From NCBI GenBank assembly GCA_033795365.1, contig JARYGU010000002.1, forward strand, positions 310,001 to 374,000: a stretch of DNA of 64,000 nucleotides, read 5' to 3'. Shown piece after piece: positions 1 through 8,222 of the stretch. Origin of the DNA: JARYGU01 sp033795365 (GTDB lineage: Bacteria; Pseudomonadota; Alphaproteobacteria; Rhizobiales; Rhizobiaceae). The notes beneath the pieces are model-generated. The model was given only the letters and a program-made list of their open reading frames with translations. It did not search any database and had not been told where the DNA came from. Within the stretch, counting starts at the first letter, position 1. Each line of letters starts with the position of its first letter. The translations under genes and the position numbers were made by a program.

Positions 1-183
1 CCGATCGGTGACGACCGGCGCGTTATCTGCGGCAACGAACTCTCCTCCGGGCAAGGCGCCTGCCTGCCCGCTCCTGCAAAGATTCTCGATGCCTGCGGAT
101 CGAACCGGATAATCGTCTCCGAGCCGGTTCAGGTGTTGATCAGCGGAGGTATTCTATGCATAAGGTTGGGCGTGACGCAATAA
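1..183 (+). CDS. possible C-terminal end of an unidentified protein (cut by window edge)
   Basis: Frame 1 is open from the first base to a TAA at 181-183, giving about 60 codons with no start in view. The first two thirds use mostly G or C in third positions, as the neighbours do. The last codons run over the ribosome binding site and first codons of the ROK gene, so the two would overlap by 28 bases on the same strand. The translation contains CGNELSSGQGACLPAP and PVQVLISGGILCIR, which I cannot assign to a family. It may be the tail of a real gene starting left of the window, or a chance open frame. Confidence 0.35.
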   Translation, partial: PIGDDRRVICGNELSSGQGACLPAPAKILDACGSNRIIVSEPVQVLISGGILCIRLGVTQ

Positions 184-1430
184 TTAATTTACAAAATAAA
201 GTAAGAAGCACCGTGAAGCTCAAAGGCGACCAAAGCACCGCGCGCGCAATGAATCGGCGGCTGATCCTGAACCTGCTGAGGCAGGAGGGGCCGCACAGCC
301 GCGCCGACATAGCGGCGGCGACCGGCCTTAGCCCGGCAGCCGTAACCTTCGTCGTATCGGACCTCATCGAAGAAGGCTTGCTGATCGAGGGCAAGACCGT
401 GGCCGGCTCGACGGGGCGTCGTCCCATTCCGGTCGATATCAACTATGCCAAGGGGCTTGCGATCGGCTTCAAGCTGATGGTCGGCTCCGTCGAATGCGTC
501 GTCACCGATCTTGCCACCAATCCGCTCGGCTCCATGCGGCTTGCGCTCGAGGGGCATGATCCCGACCACATAGCGGACAGGCTGGCGGGGGCCGTTCCGG
601 AGCTCGTTACGATGGTCGGGCGCCCGGATGCGCGGCTGGCCGGGATCGGAATTTCGATGCCGGGGGTTGTCGACAATCAAAAGGCGCTCTGTATCCGCAG
701 CCATCGCTACAACTGGGACCACGTACCTCTGGGACGCATGCTGGCCGAACGGGTCCGGCTTCCGGTCTGGATGGAGGACGACACCAATGCCTATGCCATC
801 GCGCAGCAGCTTTTCGGGGCGGGCCGGCAGCATTGCAACATGGCCGTTCTGGCGATCGGGGTCGGCATAGCGTGCGCTCTGGTCTTCGAAGGGAAGCTTT
901 ATCGCGGAGCGAACGGTGCCGCAGGCAAATTCGGCCACGTGTCCTATGAAGAGAACGGCCGCAAGTGCGAATGCGGGAAACACGGATGCCTTATGGCCTA
1001 TTATTCGGTGCCGCGCATCCTGGATACATGGCGCGAGCGAACGGGACGCGGCGCGACGGAGGGTTTCCAGAGCTTTCTTTCGGCGTTGGAGCAGAGCGAG
1101 CCGCAAGCCGTCACCGCGCTCGAAGAGGCAGGGCGCAGCATCGGCCGGCATCTCGCGAACCTCGTCAACACCGTCGATCCCGAGGTCGTCGTCGTCGGCG
1201 GAGAGGCCGTGGCTTTCGGCGAAGCGTTGTTCGGCCCCTTGCGAACGGCTCTTGGCAAGGGAACGTTTCGCGCCGCGCCCCCCATTCTGCCGGACTGGGA
1301 AGACAATTCCTGGGCTCGGGGGGCTGCGGCGCTGGTAACGCAGAAGCTTTTCGACTTCGAAACCTCCGCGGGCGTGGCGGATGCAAGGCCGGATCGGATC
1401 CAGGACAAGGCCGAACTCAATCACAGTTAA
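156..1430 (+). CDS. ROK-family transcriptional regulator
   Basis: This 424-residue protein has an N-terminal winged helix-turn-helix (about residues 38-75, with SRADIAAATGLSPAAVTFVV) followed by a sugar-kinase-like ROK domain. The ROK zinc-binding signature is visible as GHV near residue 260 and CECGKHGC at 271-278. The glutamate that usually follows this motif is a methionine here. Proteins of this NagC/XylR type repress sugar or amino-sugar uptake operons and release DNA on binding a sugar. The start is supported by GGAGG six bases upstream. The regulated genes are probably left of the window, because the gene to the right is unrelated and on the other strand. The inducer cannot be told from the sequence. 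Confidence 0.85.
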   Translation: MHKVGRDAIINLQNKVRSTVKLKGDQSTARAMNRRLILNLLRQEGPHSRADIAAATGLSPAAVTFVVSDLIEEGLLIEGKTVAGSTGRRPIPVDINYAKGLAIGFKLMVGSVECVVTDLATNPLGSMRLALEGHDPDHIADRLAGAVPELVTMVGRPDARLAGIGISMPGVVDNQKALCIRSHRYNWDHVPLGRMLAERVRLPVWMEDDTNAYAIAQQLFGAGRQHCNMAVLAIGVGIACALVFEGKLYRGANGAAGKFGHVSYEENGRKCECGKHGCLMAYYSVPRILDTWRERTGRGATEGFQSFLSALEQSEPQAVTALEEAGRSIGRHLANLVNTVDPEVVVVGGEAVAFGEALFGPLRTALGKGTFRAAPPILPDWEDNSWARGAAALVTQKLFDFETSAGVADARPDRIQDKAELNHS

Positions 1431-1564
1431 GCTAATGCCGCCGGATCAGCCGAGCCAATTCAATGCGTCTGGGCTCCGGAAGCCGAAGCGCCGATGGAAG
1501 TTCGCTTTTCAAGGAAAATGCCGTGCCCGCAAGGGGCACGGCATCGGACGTGGCGGAGCGCCGG

Positions 1565-1954
1565 TCAAGCCGGTCTGTGGCTCTGGTGCTCCGATTGATA
1601 ATGCTCGATGAAGGCTGCTACGCCGGCATTGCCATGCAGGCGGCGTTTGCGGACCAGAACGCCCATGACGCGCGCTCCGGTCGAAAAAGTCATGGCGGAG
1701 AGGGGGCCGTCGCCATCCCACGGTTTTGTCAGGCGATCGGTGATGGCCGAAAGCACTGTTTGCGGCACGATGTCGGTGCAGTTGCGCATCGCCTCGAAGA
1801 CGGTGCTGATCGGAACCAGGGTTCCCTGATAGGCCACGGTGGGTTCGGCCACTCCTTCGTCCCACTCGTCGAACGCATAGATCGCATCCCGAAACAGATG
1901 CTGAAGGGTGATGGGAGCATGTCCTTCGTAAAGGTCAGGCAGGAAATTCATCAT
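1565..1954 (-). CDS. conserved hypothetical protein, 129 aa
   Basis: I do not recognise this family. The 129-residue product starts MMNFLPDLYEG and is a soluble mixed alpha/beta protein with no signal peptide or membrane segment. A strong ribosome binding site (AAGGAGA, six bases before the first of two consecutive ATG codons) supports translation. It lies alone on the minus strand between the ROK regulator and the alcohol dehydrogenase, with 392 bases before the next gene. Overlapping plus-strand frames have no comparable start signal and were taken as shadows. No function is proposed. Confidence 0.6.
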   Translation of the reverse strand: MMNFLPDLYEGHAPITLQHLFRDAIYAFDEWDEGVAEPTVAYQGTLVPISTVFEAMRNCTDIVPQTVLSAITDRLTKPWDGDGPLSAMTFSTGARVMGVLVRKRRLHGNAGVAAFIEHYQSEHQSHRPA

Positions 1955-2346
1955 TTTCTGTCTCCTTGTCGCAAGGGCCTTCGCACGTACTCCTGCATAT
2001 CGGCTGCGCGGAACGCTTCAGATAACGGAATGTTTCGGCGCAGAAACTTACTTGATCGATTTTATAGGGAAGAATCGACTTGAAAAGCGAAAATTAATGC
2101 GGAGGGCAATGTCTGGTGGTTCCGTTAGGGGATTAATATTCCGGAACAGCGGCTTACGGTAGGAAAATAAGGTGGTTTTCCAACCCGGAAGGCCGAGATT
2201 TGTTGTCCGTGCGGCGTGCCGGGCAAGCGAAAATCCTTCTACACGGCAGCCGAAATCCGACTCGAACCTTTGCCGGCCCCTCATGATTCCGTTGCGGCGT
2301 CCCAGGGCAAGACAAGGGGGCGGCCCGAGGGCCGCCCGCAAAAAAC
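1955..2346. other. intergenic region without a convincing gene
   Basis: This 392-base gap separates the hypothetical gene from the stop of the alcohol dehydrogenase. It holds an AT-rich stretch around 2050-2180, a likely promoter area, and a GC-rich hairpin near the dehydrogenase end. A 17-codon frame starting at 2109 (MSGGSVRG) has a GGAGGG before it but is too short to call. Confidence 0.6.
2318..2337 (-). terminator. hairpin downstream of the alcohol dehydrogenase
   Basis: An 8-bp perfect stem (GGGCGGCC with GGCCGCCC) and a CGAG loop lie ten bases past the dehydrogenase stop on the minus strand. The following bases are only weakly T-rich, so this is a probable but not ideal intrinsic terminator. 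Confidence 0.5.
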
Positions 2347-3393
2347 TCAAGCCGCCAGCGAGGCGATGTTGATGACGAAGCGGTAGCGCACATCGCTTTT
2401 CAGGACGCGTTCGTAAGCTTCGTTGACCTCGCTGATATTGATCTTCTCGATCTCCGAGACGATGTTGTGCTCACCGCAGAAATCCAGCATTTCCTGGGTT
2501 TCCTTGATGGAGCCGATCATCGAGCCGGACAGGCTCCTGCGACCGGGGATGAACGAGAAGGCATGGACCGGCACGGCATGTTCCGGCACGCCGACCAGAA
2601 CCATCGAGCCGTTGACCTTCAGGAGGCCGAGATAGGCGTTCCAGTCGATTGCCACGCCGACGGTGCAGATGATAAGGTCGAAAGTGCCGGCAAGCTTGGT
2701 GAAGGTCTCGGCATCGCTCGTGGCGTAATATTCCTTGGCGCCGAGCTTCAGCCCGTCTTCCTTCTTGGAAAGCGACTGGCTGAGAACGGTGATGTCCGCA
2801 CCCATGGCCGCGCCGAGCTTGACGCCCATGTGGCCCAGCCCACCCATGCCGACGATCGCGACTTTCTTGCCGGGGCCGGCATTCCAATGACGCAGCGGCG
2901 AGTAGAGCGTGATGCCGGCGCAGAGCAGGGGGGCTGCGGCATCGAGCGGCAGATTGTCGGGAATCGACAGCACATAGCCTTCCTTGACGACGATCGAATC
3001 CGCATAGCCGCCATAGGTCGGCGTCTTTCCGTCGGCTTCGACGTCGTTATAGGTCTGGACGAGACCGGGCATGTACTGTTCGTTGTCGACGTCCCGGGTG
3101 GCGCAGCCGACGCAGCTATCGACGAAGCAGCCGACGCCCACCTTGTCGCCCACCTTGAACTTGGTGACCGATGAGCCGACGGCCGTGACCGTGCCGACGA
3201 TCTCGTGGCCGGGAACCATCGGGTATTTCGACATGCCCCATTCGTTGCGGGCCTGGTGGATATCGGAATGGCACACGCCGCAATACTGGATCGAGATGAC
3301 CACGTCCTCGGCGTTGGGTTCGCGGCGCTCGAAGGTGAAAGGCGTCAGCGGTTGGGACGCGTCGGTCGCGGCATAGCCTCTTGCAATAGCCAT
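2347..3393 (-). CDS. zinc-dependent NAD(P) alcohol dehydrogenase, CAD/YahK type
   Basis: This 348-residue medium-chain dehydrogenase interconverts alcohols or aldehydes with NAD(P). The catalytic zinc site is clear: CGVCHSD at 38-44 and GHE at 62-64. The Rossmann motif GMGGLGHMGVKLG is present in the second half. The start at MAIARGYAA has GGAG five bases upstream; the longer open frame has no such support. In the structural-zinc lobe two cysteines remain (SCVGC, about 94 and 97), but the positions usually held by the third and fourth are Arg and Met (ATRDVDNEQYM), so this lobe may not bind zinc. The divergent AraC gene 189 bases away is its likely regulator. The substrate is unknown. Confidence 0.88.
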   Translation of the reverse strand: MAIARGYAATDASQPLTPFTFERREPNAEDVVISIQYCGVCHSDIHQARNEWGMSKYPMVPGHEIVGTVTAVGSSVTKFKVGDKVGVGCFVDSCVGCATRDVDNEQYMPGLVQTYNDVEADGKTPTYGGYADSIVVKEGYVLSIPDNLPLDAAAPLLCAGITLYSPLRHWNAGPGKKVAIVGMGGLGHMGVKLGAAMGADITVLSQSLSKKEDGLKLGAKEYYATSDAETFTKLAGTFDLIICTVGVAIDWNAYLGLLKVNGSMVLVGVPEHAVPVHAFSFIPGRRSLSGSMIGSIKETQEMLDFCGEHNIVSEIEKINISEVNEAYERVLKSDVRYRFVINIASLAA

Positions 3394-3582
3394 GGGAGCT
3401 CCATTGATCTGTTGAATTGTGGGAGAAAGCAGGGGGATTATGCGCCGGCAAGGCACGGGAGCGTTAGATCGATCCTGCAAGCTTCTTGCACGATCCTGCA
3501 AAAGTGATGGGCACGCATATTTCCGGTGCGGGTATTCTGTCCTAGATAGAGGGCCCTGCCTGCAGCGCTTCGGAGCCGATTC

Positions 3583-4485
3583 ATGACCCTGCCTTTCAAT
3601 CCCTATCAGGAAATCGTCTCGATAGCCGCGCGCTTCACGCCGGGCGACGGCGAGTTCTCCACCGCCATCGACAATCTGTTCATCAGCCGTCGTTCCACTC
3701 CGAGCGTGCCATTCCACAGCAGCTACCGGCCATGCCTGGCGATGGTGTTGCAAGGTGCCAAGAGCCTGAGGCTCGGCGCGGAAACGATCGACTATGCGAT
3801 GGGGGAATATCTTCTTAGTTCGTTCGATCTGCCTGTCACCTGGCGCGTGACGGAGGCAAGCCCGGAGACCCCGCATTTCTGCCTGGCCCTGGGGATCGAC
3901 AGCGAAAGGCTTGCCGAGCTCTTCCGTCGCGTCGATGTTTCACGGCCGCCCGCGCAGGCCGCAGGACGCGGCATCACGGTCAATGCCGCGCCACCCGAGC
4001 TTCTGGATGCGGCCGTGCGGCTGTTGCGCTTGCTCGATCGTCCGAATGAGATCCCGGCCATGGCACCGTTGATCCAGCAGGAAATCCTCTACCGCATCCT
4101 GACCGGTCCGGACGGCGCGCGGCTTCTCAACATCGCCGTCGCCGACAGCAACAGCAACAGGATAGCTCGTGCCATAGGCTGGCTGCGCGCCAACTTCCAT
4201 GTGACGCTTCGCATCGAGGAGCTCGCAGATCACGTCGGCATGAGCCCGTCCTCGTTCCATCACCATTTCAAAGCGGTGACGGCCATGACGCCCGTGCAGT
4301 TCCAGAAAAAGCTGCGCCTGCAGGAGGCACGTCGGCTGATGCTCGTGGAGGGGCTGGATGTCGGCAATGCCGGCCACCGTGTCGGCTATCAAAGCCCGTC
4401 GCAGTTCAGCCGGGAGTACAGCCGGCTTTACGGCACATCGCCGCTTCGGGACATCGATGCGGTGCGCGAAGGCGTAGCAGCCTAG
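3583..4485 (+). CDS. AraC-family regulator with AraC_N domain
   Basis: The 300-residue protein has an N-terminal cupin-like domain of the AraC_N type (about 20-160, with RRSTPSVPFHSSYRPCLAMV) and a C-terminal pair of helix-turn-helix motifs (about 200-295, with LRIEELADHVGMSPSSFHHHFK and VGYQSPSQFSREY, each shown in part). Regulators of this subgroup commonly sit divergent to, and activate, an alcohol dehydrogenase or aldo/keto reductase. That is the arrangement here, sharing a 189-base intergenic region with the dehydrogenase on the minus strand. A GGAG lies before the ATG. The effector is unknown. Confidence 0.85.
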   Translation: MTLPFNPYQEIVSIAARFTPGDGEFSTAIDNLFISRRSTPSVPFHSSYRPCLAMVLQGAKSLRLGAETIDYAMGEYLLSSFDLPVTWRVTEASPETPHFCLALGIDSERLAELFRRVDVSRPPAQAAGRGITVNAAPPELLDAAVRLLRLLDRPNEIPAMAPLIQQEILYRILTGPDGARLLNIAVADSNSNRIARAIGWLRANFHVTLRIEELADHVGMSPSSFHHHFKAVTAMTPVQFQKKLRLQEARRLMLVEGLDVGNAGHRVGYQSPSQFSREYSRLYGTSPLRDIDAVREGVAA

Positions 4486-4523
4486 TATCCCTTCACGGAC
4501 GTGACAAATCCGACCAGGACAGC

Positions 4524-4580
4524 TTGACCTTCCTGCCGGGTTCCTTCATAAGGGGCATAAGAACCGTACCGTACGGTACG
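4524..4580 (+). promoter_or_regulatory. promoter and palindromic operator of the TetR gene
   Basis: A promoter-like pair TTGACC (4524-4529) and CATAAG (4547-4552) has a 17-base spacer. Just downstream is a perfect 16-bp palindrome, CGTACCGTACGGTACG, at 4565-4580, twelve bases before the TetR start codon. A repressor bound there would cover the start of transcription, which fits autorepression of TetR and possibly of the ilvC that follows. Promoter and site are read from sequence; the binding is inference. Confidence 0.6.
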
Positions 4581-4591
4581 CAAATGAAGCA

Positions 4592-5278
4592 ATGGATGTG
4601 ATCGTGGAAGCGGGCAAGACGCAGGCATATCCGCCGCGCCAGAGCGCCGTTCTGGAGCAGGCGCTTCGTCTTTTGGTCGAGGGCGGCGAAAAGGCGCTCA
4701 CGACTGCGGGCGTCGCACGGGCCGCCAACTGCTCGAAGGAAAGCCTTTACAAGTGGTTCGGGGATCGTGACGGGCTGCTTTCCGCGATGATCGGTTTCCA
4801 GGCGGGCAAGGTCCGCACGGTCGACGTCGCCGCGGAGACCTTGACGATCGAGAGCCTGCGCAGGCATCTGATCGCCTTTGCACGCGATCTCCTCGATGTG
4901 CTTTCCGGCGATGTCTCGCTGGCGCTCAACCGTCTGGCGATCGGGCAAGCGAACCGGAAGGAGACGAAGGGATCGAAGCTCGGTAGGCTTCTGCAGGAGC
5001 GGGGGCGGCGGCAGGTCGAACGGCGTGCCGCGGCGCTTCTGGAAGCCGGGCGGCAGGCTCGTCTGCTGCGCTTCAAGGATGCGCAAGAGGCCTATGCCAC
5101 GCTCTATGGGCTGATCGTCTCGGATCTGCATCTGCGAATGCTGCTGGGCGAGACCGTCGAGCCGATGAAACGCGAATTCGCCGGGCGGGCGGAACGGGCT
5201 ATCGACGCCTTTCTCGTCCTCCACGGCGTGGAAAACGTGGGGCAGGGGCGTGAAACGCCTGCCAAGGGACAAGAGTAG
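4592..5278 (+). CDS. TetR-family transcriptional regulator upstream of ilvC
   Basis: A 228-residue TetR protein. The N-terminal helix-turn-helix is seen in LTTAGVARAANCSKESLYKW (about residues 36-55), followed by an all-helical ligand domain. The start codon has no good ribosome binding site, and the palindromic operator occupies the bases just upstream. It is followed 20 bases later by ilvC on the same strand, so the two may be partly co-transcribed. A role in sensing amino-acid or lipid status is possible, but no ligand can be inferred. The frame continues cleanly to a C-terminal tail ending AKGQE. Confidence 0.82.
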   Translation: MDVIVEAGKTQAYPPRQSAVLEQALRLLVEGGEKALTTAGVARAANCSKESLYKWFGDRDGLLSAMIGFQAGKVRTVDVAAETLTIESLRRHLIAFARDLLDVLSGDVSLALNRLAIGQANRKETKGSKLGRLLQERGRRQVERRAAALLEAGRQARLLRFKDAQEAYATLYGLIVSDLHLRMLLGETVEPMKREFAGRAERAIDAFLVLHGVENVGQGRETPAKGQE

Positions 5279-5298
5279 CCAAGGGAAGGAAGCTCGAA

Positions 5299-6318
5299 AT
5301 GCGCGTCTATTATGATCGTGATGCCGATCTCAACCTCATCAAGTCGAAGAACGTCGTTATCGTGGGTTATGGCTCGCAGGGCCGCGCCCACGCGCTGAAC
5401 CTCAAGGATTCGGGCGCCAAGAACGTTGCGATCGCGCTCAAGGCCGGTTCGCCGACCATCAAGAAGGCCGAAGCCGACGGCTTCAAGGTCATGTCCGTGG
5501 CGGATGCCGCCAAATGGGCGGACCTCCTGATGATGGCCACGCCCGACGAACTGCAGGCCGACATCTACAAGGCCGACATTGCCGGCAACATCCACGACGG
5601 CGCTGCCATCGCCTTCGCGCACGGCCTCAACGTGCATTTCGGCCTGATCGAGCCGAAGGCTTCGGTCGACGTCGTCATGATCGCTCCGAAGGGCCCGGGC
5701 CACACCGTGCGCGGCGAATACCAGAAGGGCGGCGGCGTTCCCTGCCTCGTCGCCGTCCACCAGAACGCGTCGGGCAATGCGCTGGACCTCGCGCTCTCCT
5801 ACGCCTGCGGCGTCGGCGGCGGCCGCTCGGGCATCATCGAGACCAATTTCAAGGAGGAATGCGAAACCGACCTCTTCGGTGAGCAGGTGGTTCTCTGCGG
5901 CGGTCTGGTCGAGCTCATCCGCGCCGGCTTCGAAACGCTGGTCGAGGCCGGCTACGCACCGGAAATGGCCTATTTCGAATGCCTGCACGAAGTGAAGCTG
6001 ATCGTCGACCTCATCTACGAAGGCGGCATCGCCAACATGAACTACTCGATCTCCAACACGGCCGAGTGGGGCGAATATGTCACCGGTCCGCGCATCATCA
6101 CCGATGAGACCAAGGCGGAGATGAAGCGCGTCCTCAAGGACATCCAGACGGGCAAGTTCACCTCGGAGTGGATGCAGGAATACAAGTCCGGTGCCGCCCG
6201 CTTCAAGGGTATCCGCCGTGTCAACGATTCGCACCAGATCGAAGAAGTCGGCGCGAAGCTTCGCGGCATGATGCCGTGGATCGGCAAGAACAAGCTGGTC
6301 GACAAGGCCGTCAACTGA
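5299..6318 (+). CDS. ilvC: ketol-acid reductoisomerase (NADP+)
   Basis: IlvC converts 2-acetolactate or 2-aceto-2-hydroxybutyrate to the dihydroxy acids of valine, leucine and isoleucine synthesis, using Mg2+ and NADPH in the cytosol. The 339-residue length is that of the short class I enzyme. The N-terminal Rossmann motif GYGSQG is at 23-28, the conserved PKGPGHTVR segment follows, and the knotted C-terminal domain contains the metal ligand segment ETDLFGEQ and the later MNYSISNTAEWG. GAAGG lies before the ATG. A strong terminator follows, so the transcript probably ends here. This is one of the surest calls in the window. Confidence 0.98.
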   Translation: MRVYYDRDADLNLIKSKNVVIVGYGSQGRAHALNLKDSGAKNVAIALKAGSPTIKKAEADGFKVMSVADAAKWADLLMMATPDELQADIYKADIAGNIHDGAAIAFAHGLNVHFGLIEPKASVDVVMIAPKGPGHTVRGEYQKGGGVPCLVAVHQNASGNALDLALSYACGVGGGRSGIIETNFKEECETDLFGEQVVLCGGLVELIRAGFETLVEAGYAPEMAYFECLHEVKLIVDLIYEGGIANMNYSISNTAEWGEYVTGPRIITDETKAEMKRVLKDIQTGKFTSEWMQEYKSGAARFKGIRRVNDSHQIEEVGAKLRGMMPWIGKNKLVDKAVN

Positions 6319-6344
6319 TCGACTGAAGTCAAAAATACTTGAAG

Positions 6345-6372
6345 GCCGGGCGGGAAATCGCCCGGCTTTTTT
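6345..6372 (+). terminator. intrinsic terminator of ilvC
   Basis: An 8-bp perfect GC stem (GCCGGGCG with CGCCCGGC), a six-base loop and a run of six T lie 27 bases after the ilvC stop. Confidence 0.9.
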
Positions 6373-6501
6373 GTTCTTACGCTTATTACTGCAGCGCAAT
6401 GTAAATCTATGCTGCGCTGCAATGGTGGAATTCTGTTGCACTACACTAAAAAAGGGAACAAAATTATTCCTGTCTCGTTTCACGATCAGGAGGATAGTGC
6501 G

Positions 6502-6606
6502 ATGACGACGTTTCTTGAGTATTTCGCCATTATGGATTTTCTGATCCTGTGCGGGATTGCTGCGCTGGTGCTTTGCAGCCTGTACGATCAGAAGAAGACG
6601 CATTAA
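6502..6606 (+). CDS. small single-span membrane protein, 34 aa
   Basis: A 34-residue frame starts MTTFLEYFAIMDFLIL and ends CSLYDQKKTH. One hydrophobic segment (about 10-26) is followed by a short charged tail, so the C-terminus is probably cytoplasmic by the positive-inside rule. An excellent AGGAGG lies eight bases before the ATG, which is the main reason to call it. The frame stays open further upstream but without a start signal. It sits after the ilvC terminator and so has its own promoter. Function unknown. Confidence 0.6.
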   Translation: MTTFLEYFAIMDFLILCGIAALVLCSLYDQKKTH

Positions 6607-6977
6607 GACGCCGGCAAGCGCCAGTATAGAAATGGCGAGACAGCCCTGAACCTTGGATCGTTCGGGAGAACGTCGGCATTCGGGCCGGATCAAGCGTTTG
6701 TCTCGGCTCCCGACATCATCCGCATGTTAATGCGGAAGCGGCGCGTTTCGCAGGCTTTCGCACTCGTTTGCGATCGTTTTTCACCGCCTGCTCCGATATC
6801 CGTCGAGCAAAGCGCTCGAAGTCTCCATGTGTTTTCGAAAATCGTTCCTGCTCTCGCGATTCGCGTCTCGGGAAAGGCGGGCGCAACGAAAAAGAATCAA
6901 GATAGGTCAGTATTATTGACTTATTATTTGTTGCGTGATTTGCTCCCCGAACGACAAAAAATTACGAGGAAATACTC
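6607..6977. other. 371-base intergenic region upstream of the aminotransferase
   Basis: No convincing gene is seen. The right end is AT-rich and contains a short dyad GTCA-N6-TGAC (6907-6920) overlapping a TTGACT that could be a -35 element. The aminotransferase ribosome binding site GAGGA is at the very end. The rest looks like ordinary intergenic sequence. Confidence 0.5.
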
Positions 6978-8201
6978 ATGCTCAGTTGGGATAACGTCTT
7001 TGCCACGCGCTCGTCGCGAATGAAGGCATCGGAGATCCGTGAACTGCTGAAACTGCTCGATCGTCCGGACATCATCTCCTTTGCCGGTGGCATTCCCGAT
7101 CCGGCGCTCTTTCCCGACCAGGATTTCAAGGCCGCCTATGCCGACATGTTCTCCGGCAGCGCGGTCAACTCGGCACTTCAGTATTCGGTCAGCGAAGGCT
7201 ACAGGCCGTTGCGCGAATGGCTTGCCGGCGAGATGGCCAAACTCGACATCGCCTGTTCGGCCGAGAATGTCTTCATCGTTTCCGGCTCGCAGCAGGGACT
7301 CGACTATCTCGGCAAGCTCTTCCTGTCGCCAAAGGATACGGCGCTGGTCACCTGGCCGACCTATCTCGGCGCGCTGCAGGCCTTCAATGCCTATGAGCCG
7401 AGCTACGATCAACTAACGCCAAACGGCAATCGCACGCCCGAAGCCTACCGCCAGACGGCGACAGCGGCCGGGGGCCGGGTGAAATTCGCCTATCTTTCCG
7501 CCGATTTCGCCAATCCGACGGGGGAGACGGTGGACCGCACGGGGCGCGAGCGGCTGATCGATCTCGCCGAGGAGCTCGATATCGCGATCATCGAGGACGC
7601 CGCCTATCAGTCGCTGCGTTATGACGGCGAAGCGATTCCGCCGATCCTGGCCCTGGAACTGAAGCGAAAGGGCGGCAATATAGAGGATACGCGGACGATC
7701 TATTGCGGCAGCTTCTCCAAGACGCTGGCGCCTGGCCTGCGCGTCGGCTTCATCGTCGCCAATTCGCAGGTCATCCGCAAGCTGGTGCTGATGAAGCAGG
7801 CGGCGGACCTGCATTCCTCGACGATCAACCAGATGGCGATCGCGCAGGTCGCGGAGCGCGACTTCGATGCGCAGGTTGCGAAGATCCGCAATGCCTACAG
7901 GCACCGGCGCGATTGCATGCTGGCCGCGCTTGCCAGATACATGCCGGAAGGCGTTCGCTGGACGAAGCCGGAAGGCGGCATGTTCGTCTGGGTGACGTTG
8001 CCGAAGGGCATGGACGGCGCAAGGCTGCTGGCGAAATCGATCGAAACCGAGAAGGTGGCTTTCGTGCCCGGCCAGGCTTTTCATGCGGATGGTTCCGGCG
8101 CCAATACGCTGCGTATCAGCTTCTCCTGCGCCGACGAGCAGATGATCGAGGCAGGGATCTCCCGCCTCGGCAAACTCGTCGCAAGGGAAATCGGCGCCTG
8201 A
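6978..8201 (+). CDS. PLP-dependent aminotransferase, class I/II (2-aminoadipate-type)
   Basis: A 407-residue fold-type I aminotransferase acting in the cytosol. Visible motifs are FAGGIPDPALFP near the N-terminus, the substrate/PLP asparagine in FANPTG (179-182), the PLP-ring aspartate in EDAAYQ (about 207) and the Schiff-base lysine in GSFSKTLAPGLRVGF (K248). The opening FAGGIPDP is typical of the LysN/ARO8-like group that uses 2-aminoadipate, aromatic or branched amino acids. It has no DNA-binding domain, so it is not a MocR regulator. GAGGA precedes the ATG. Exact substrate unknown; nearness to ilvC does not prove a branched-chain role. Confidence 0.85.
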   Translation: MLSWDNVFATRSSRMKASEIRELLKLLDRPDIISFAGGIPDPALFPDQDFKAAYADMFSGSAVNSALQYSVSEGYRPLREWLAGEMAKLDIACSAENVFIVSGSQQGLDYLGKLFLSPKDTALVTWPTYLGALQAFNAYEPSYDQLTPNGNRTPEAYRQTATAAGGRVKFAYLSADFANPTGETVDRTGRERLIDLAEELDIAIIEDAAYQSLRYDGEAIPPILALELKRKGGNIEDTRTIYCGSFSKTLAPGLRVGFIVANSQVIRKLVLMKQAADLHSSTINQMAIAQVAERDFDAQVAKIRNAYRHRRDCMLAALARYMPEGVRWTKPEGGMFVWVTLPKGMDGARLLAKSIETEKVAFVPGQAFHADGSGANTLRISFSCADEQMIEAGISRLGKLVAREIGA

Positions 8202-8222
8202 GCGGCGCCGACATCTGTATCC

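Noticed and set aside
2109..2162. 17-codon frame with GGAGGG upstream
   Set aside because: Too short, no downstream gene for a leader peptide, no other support.
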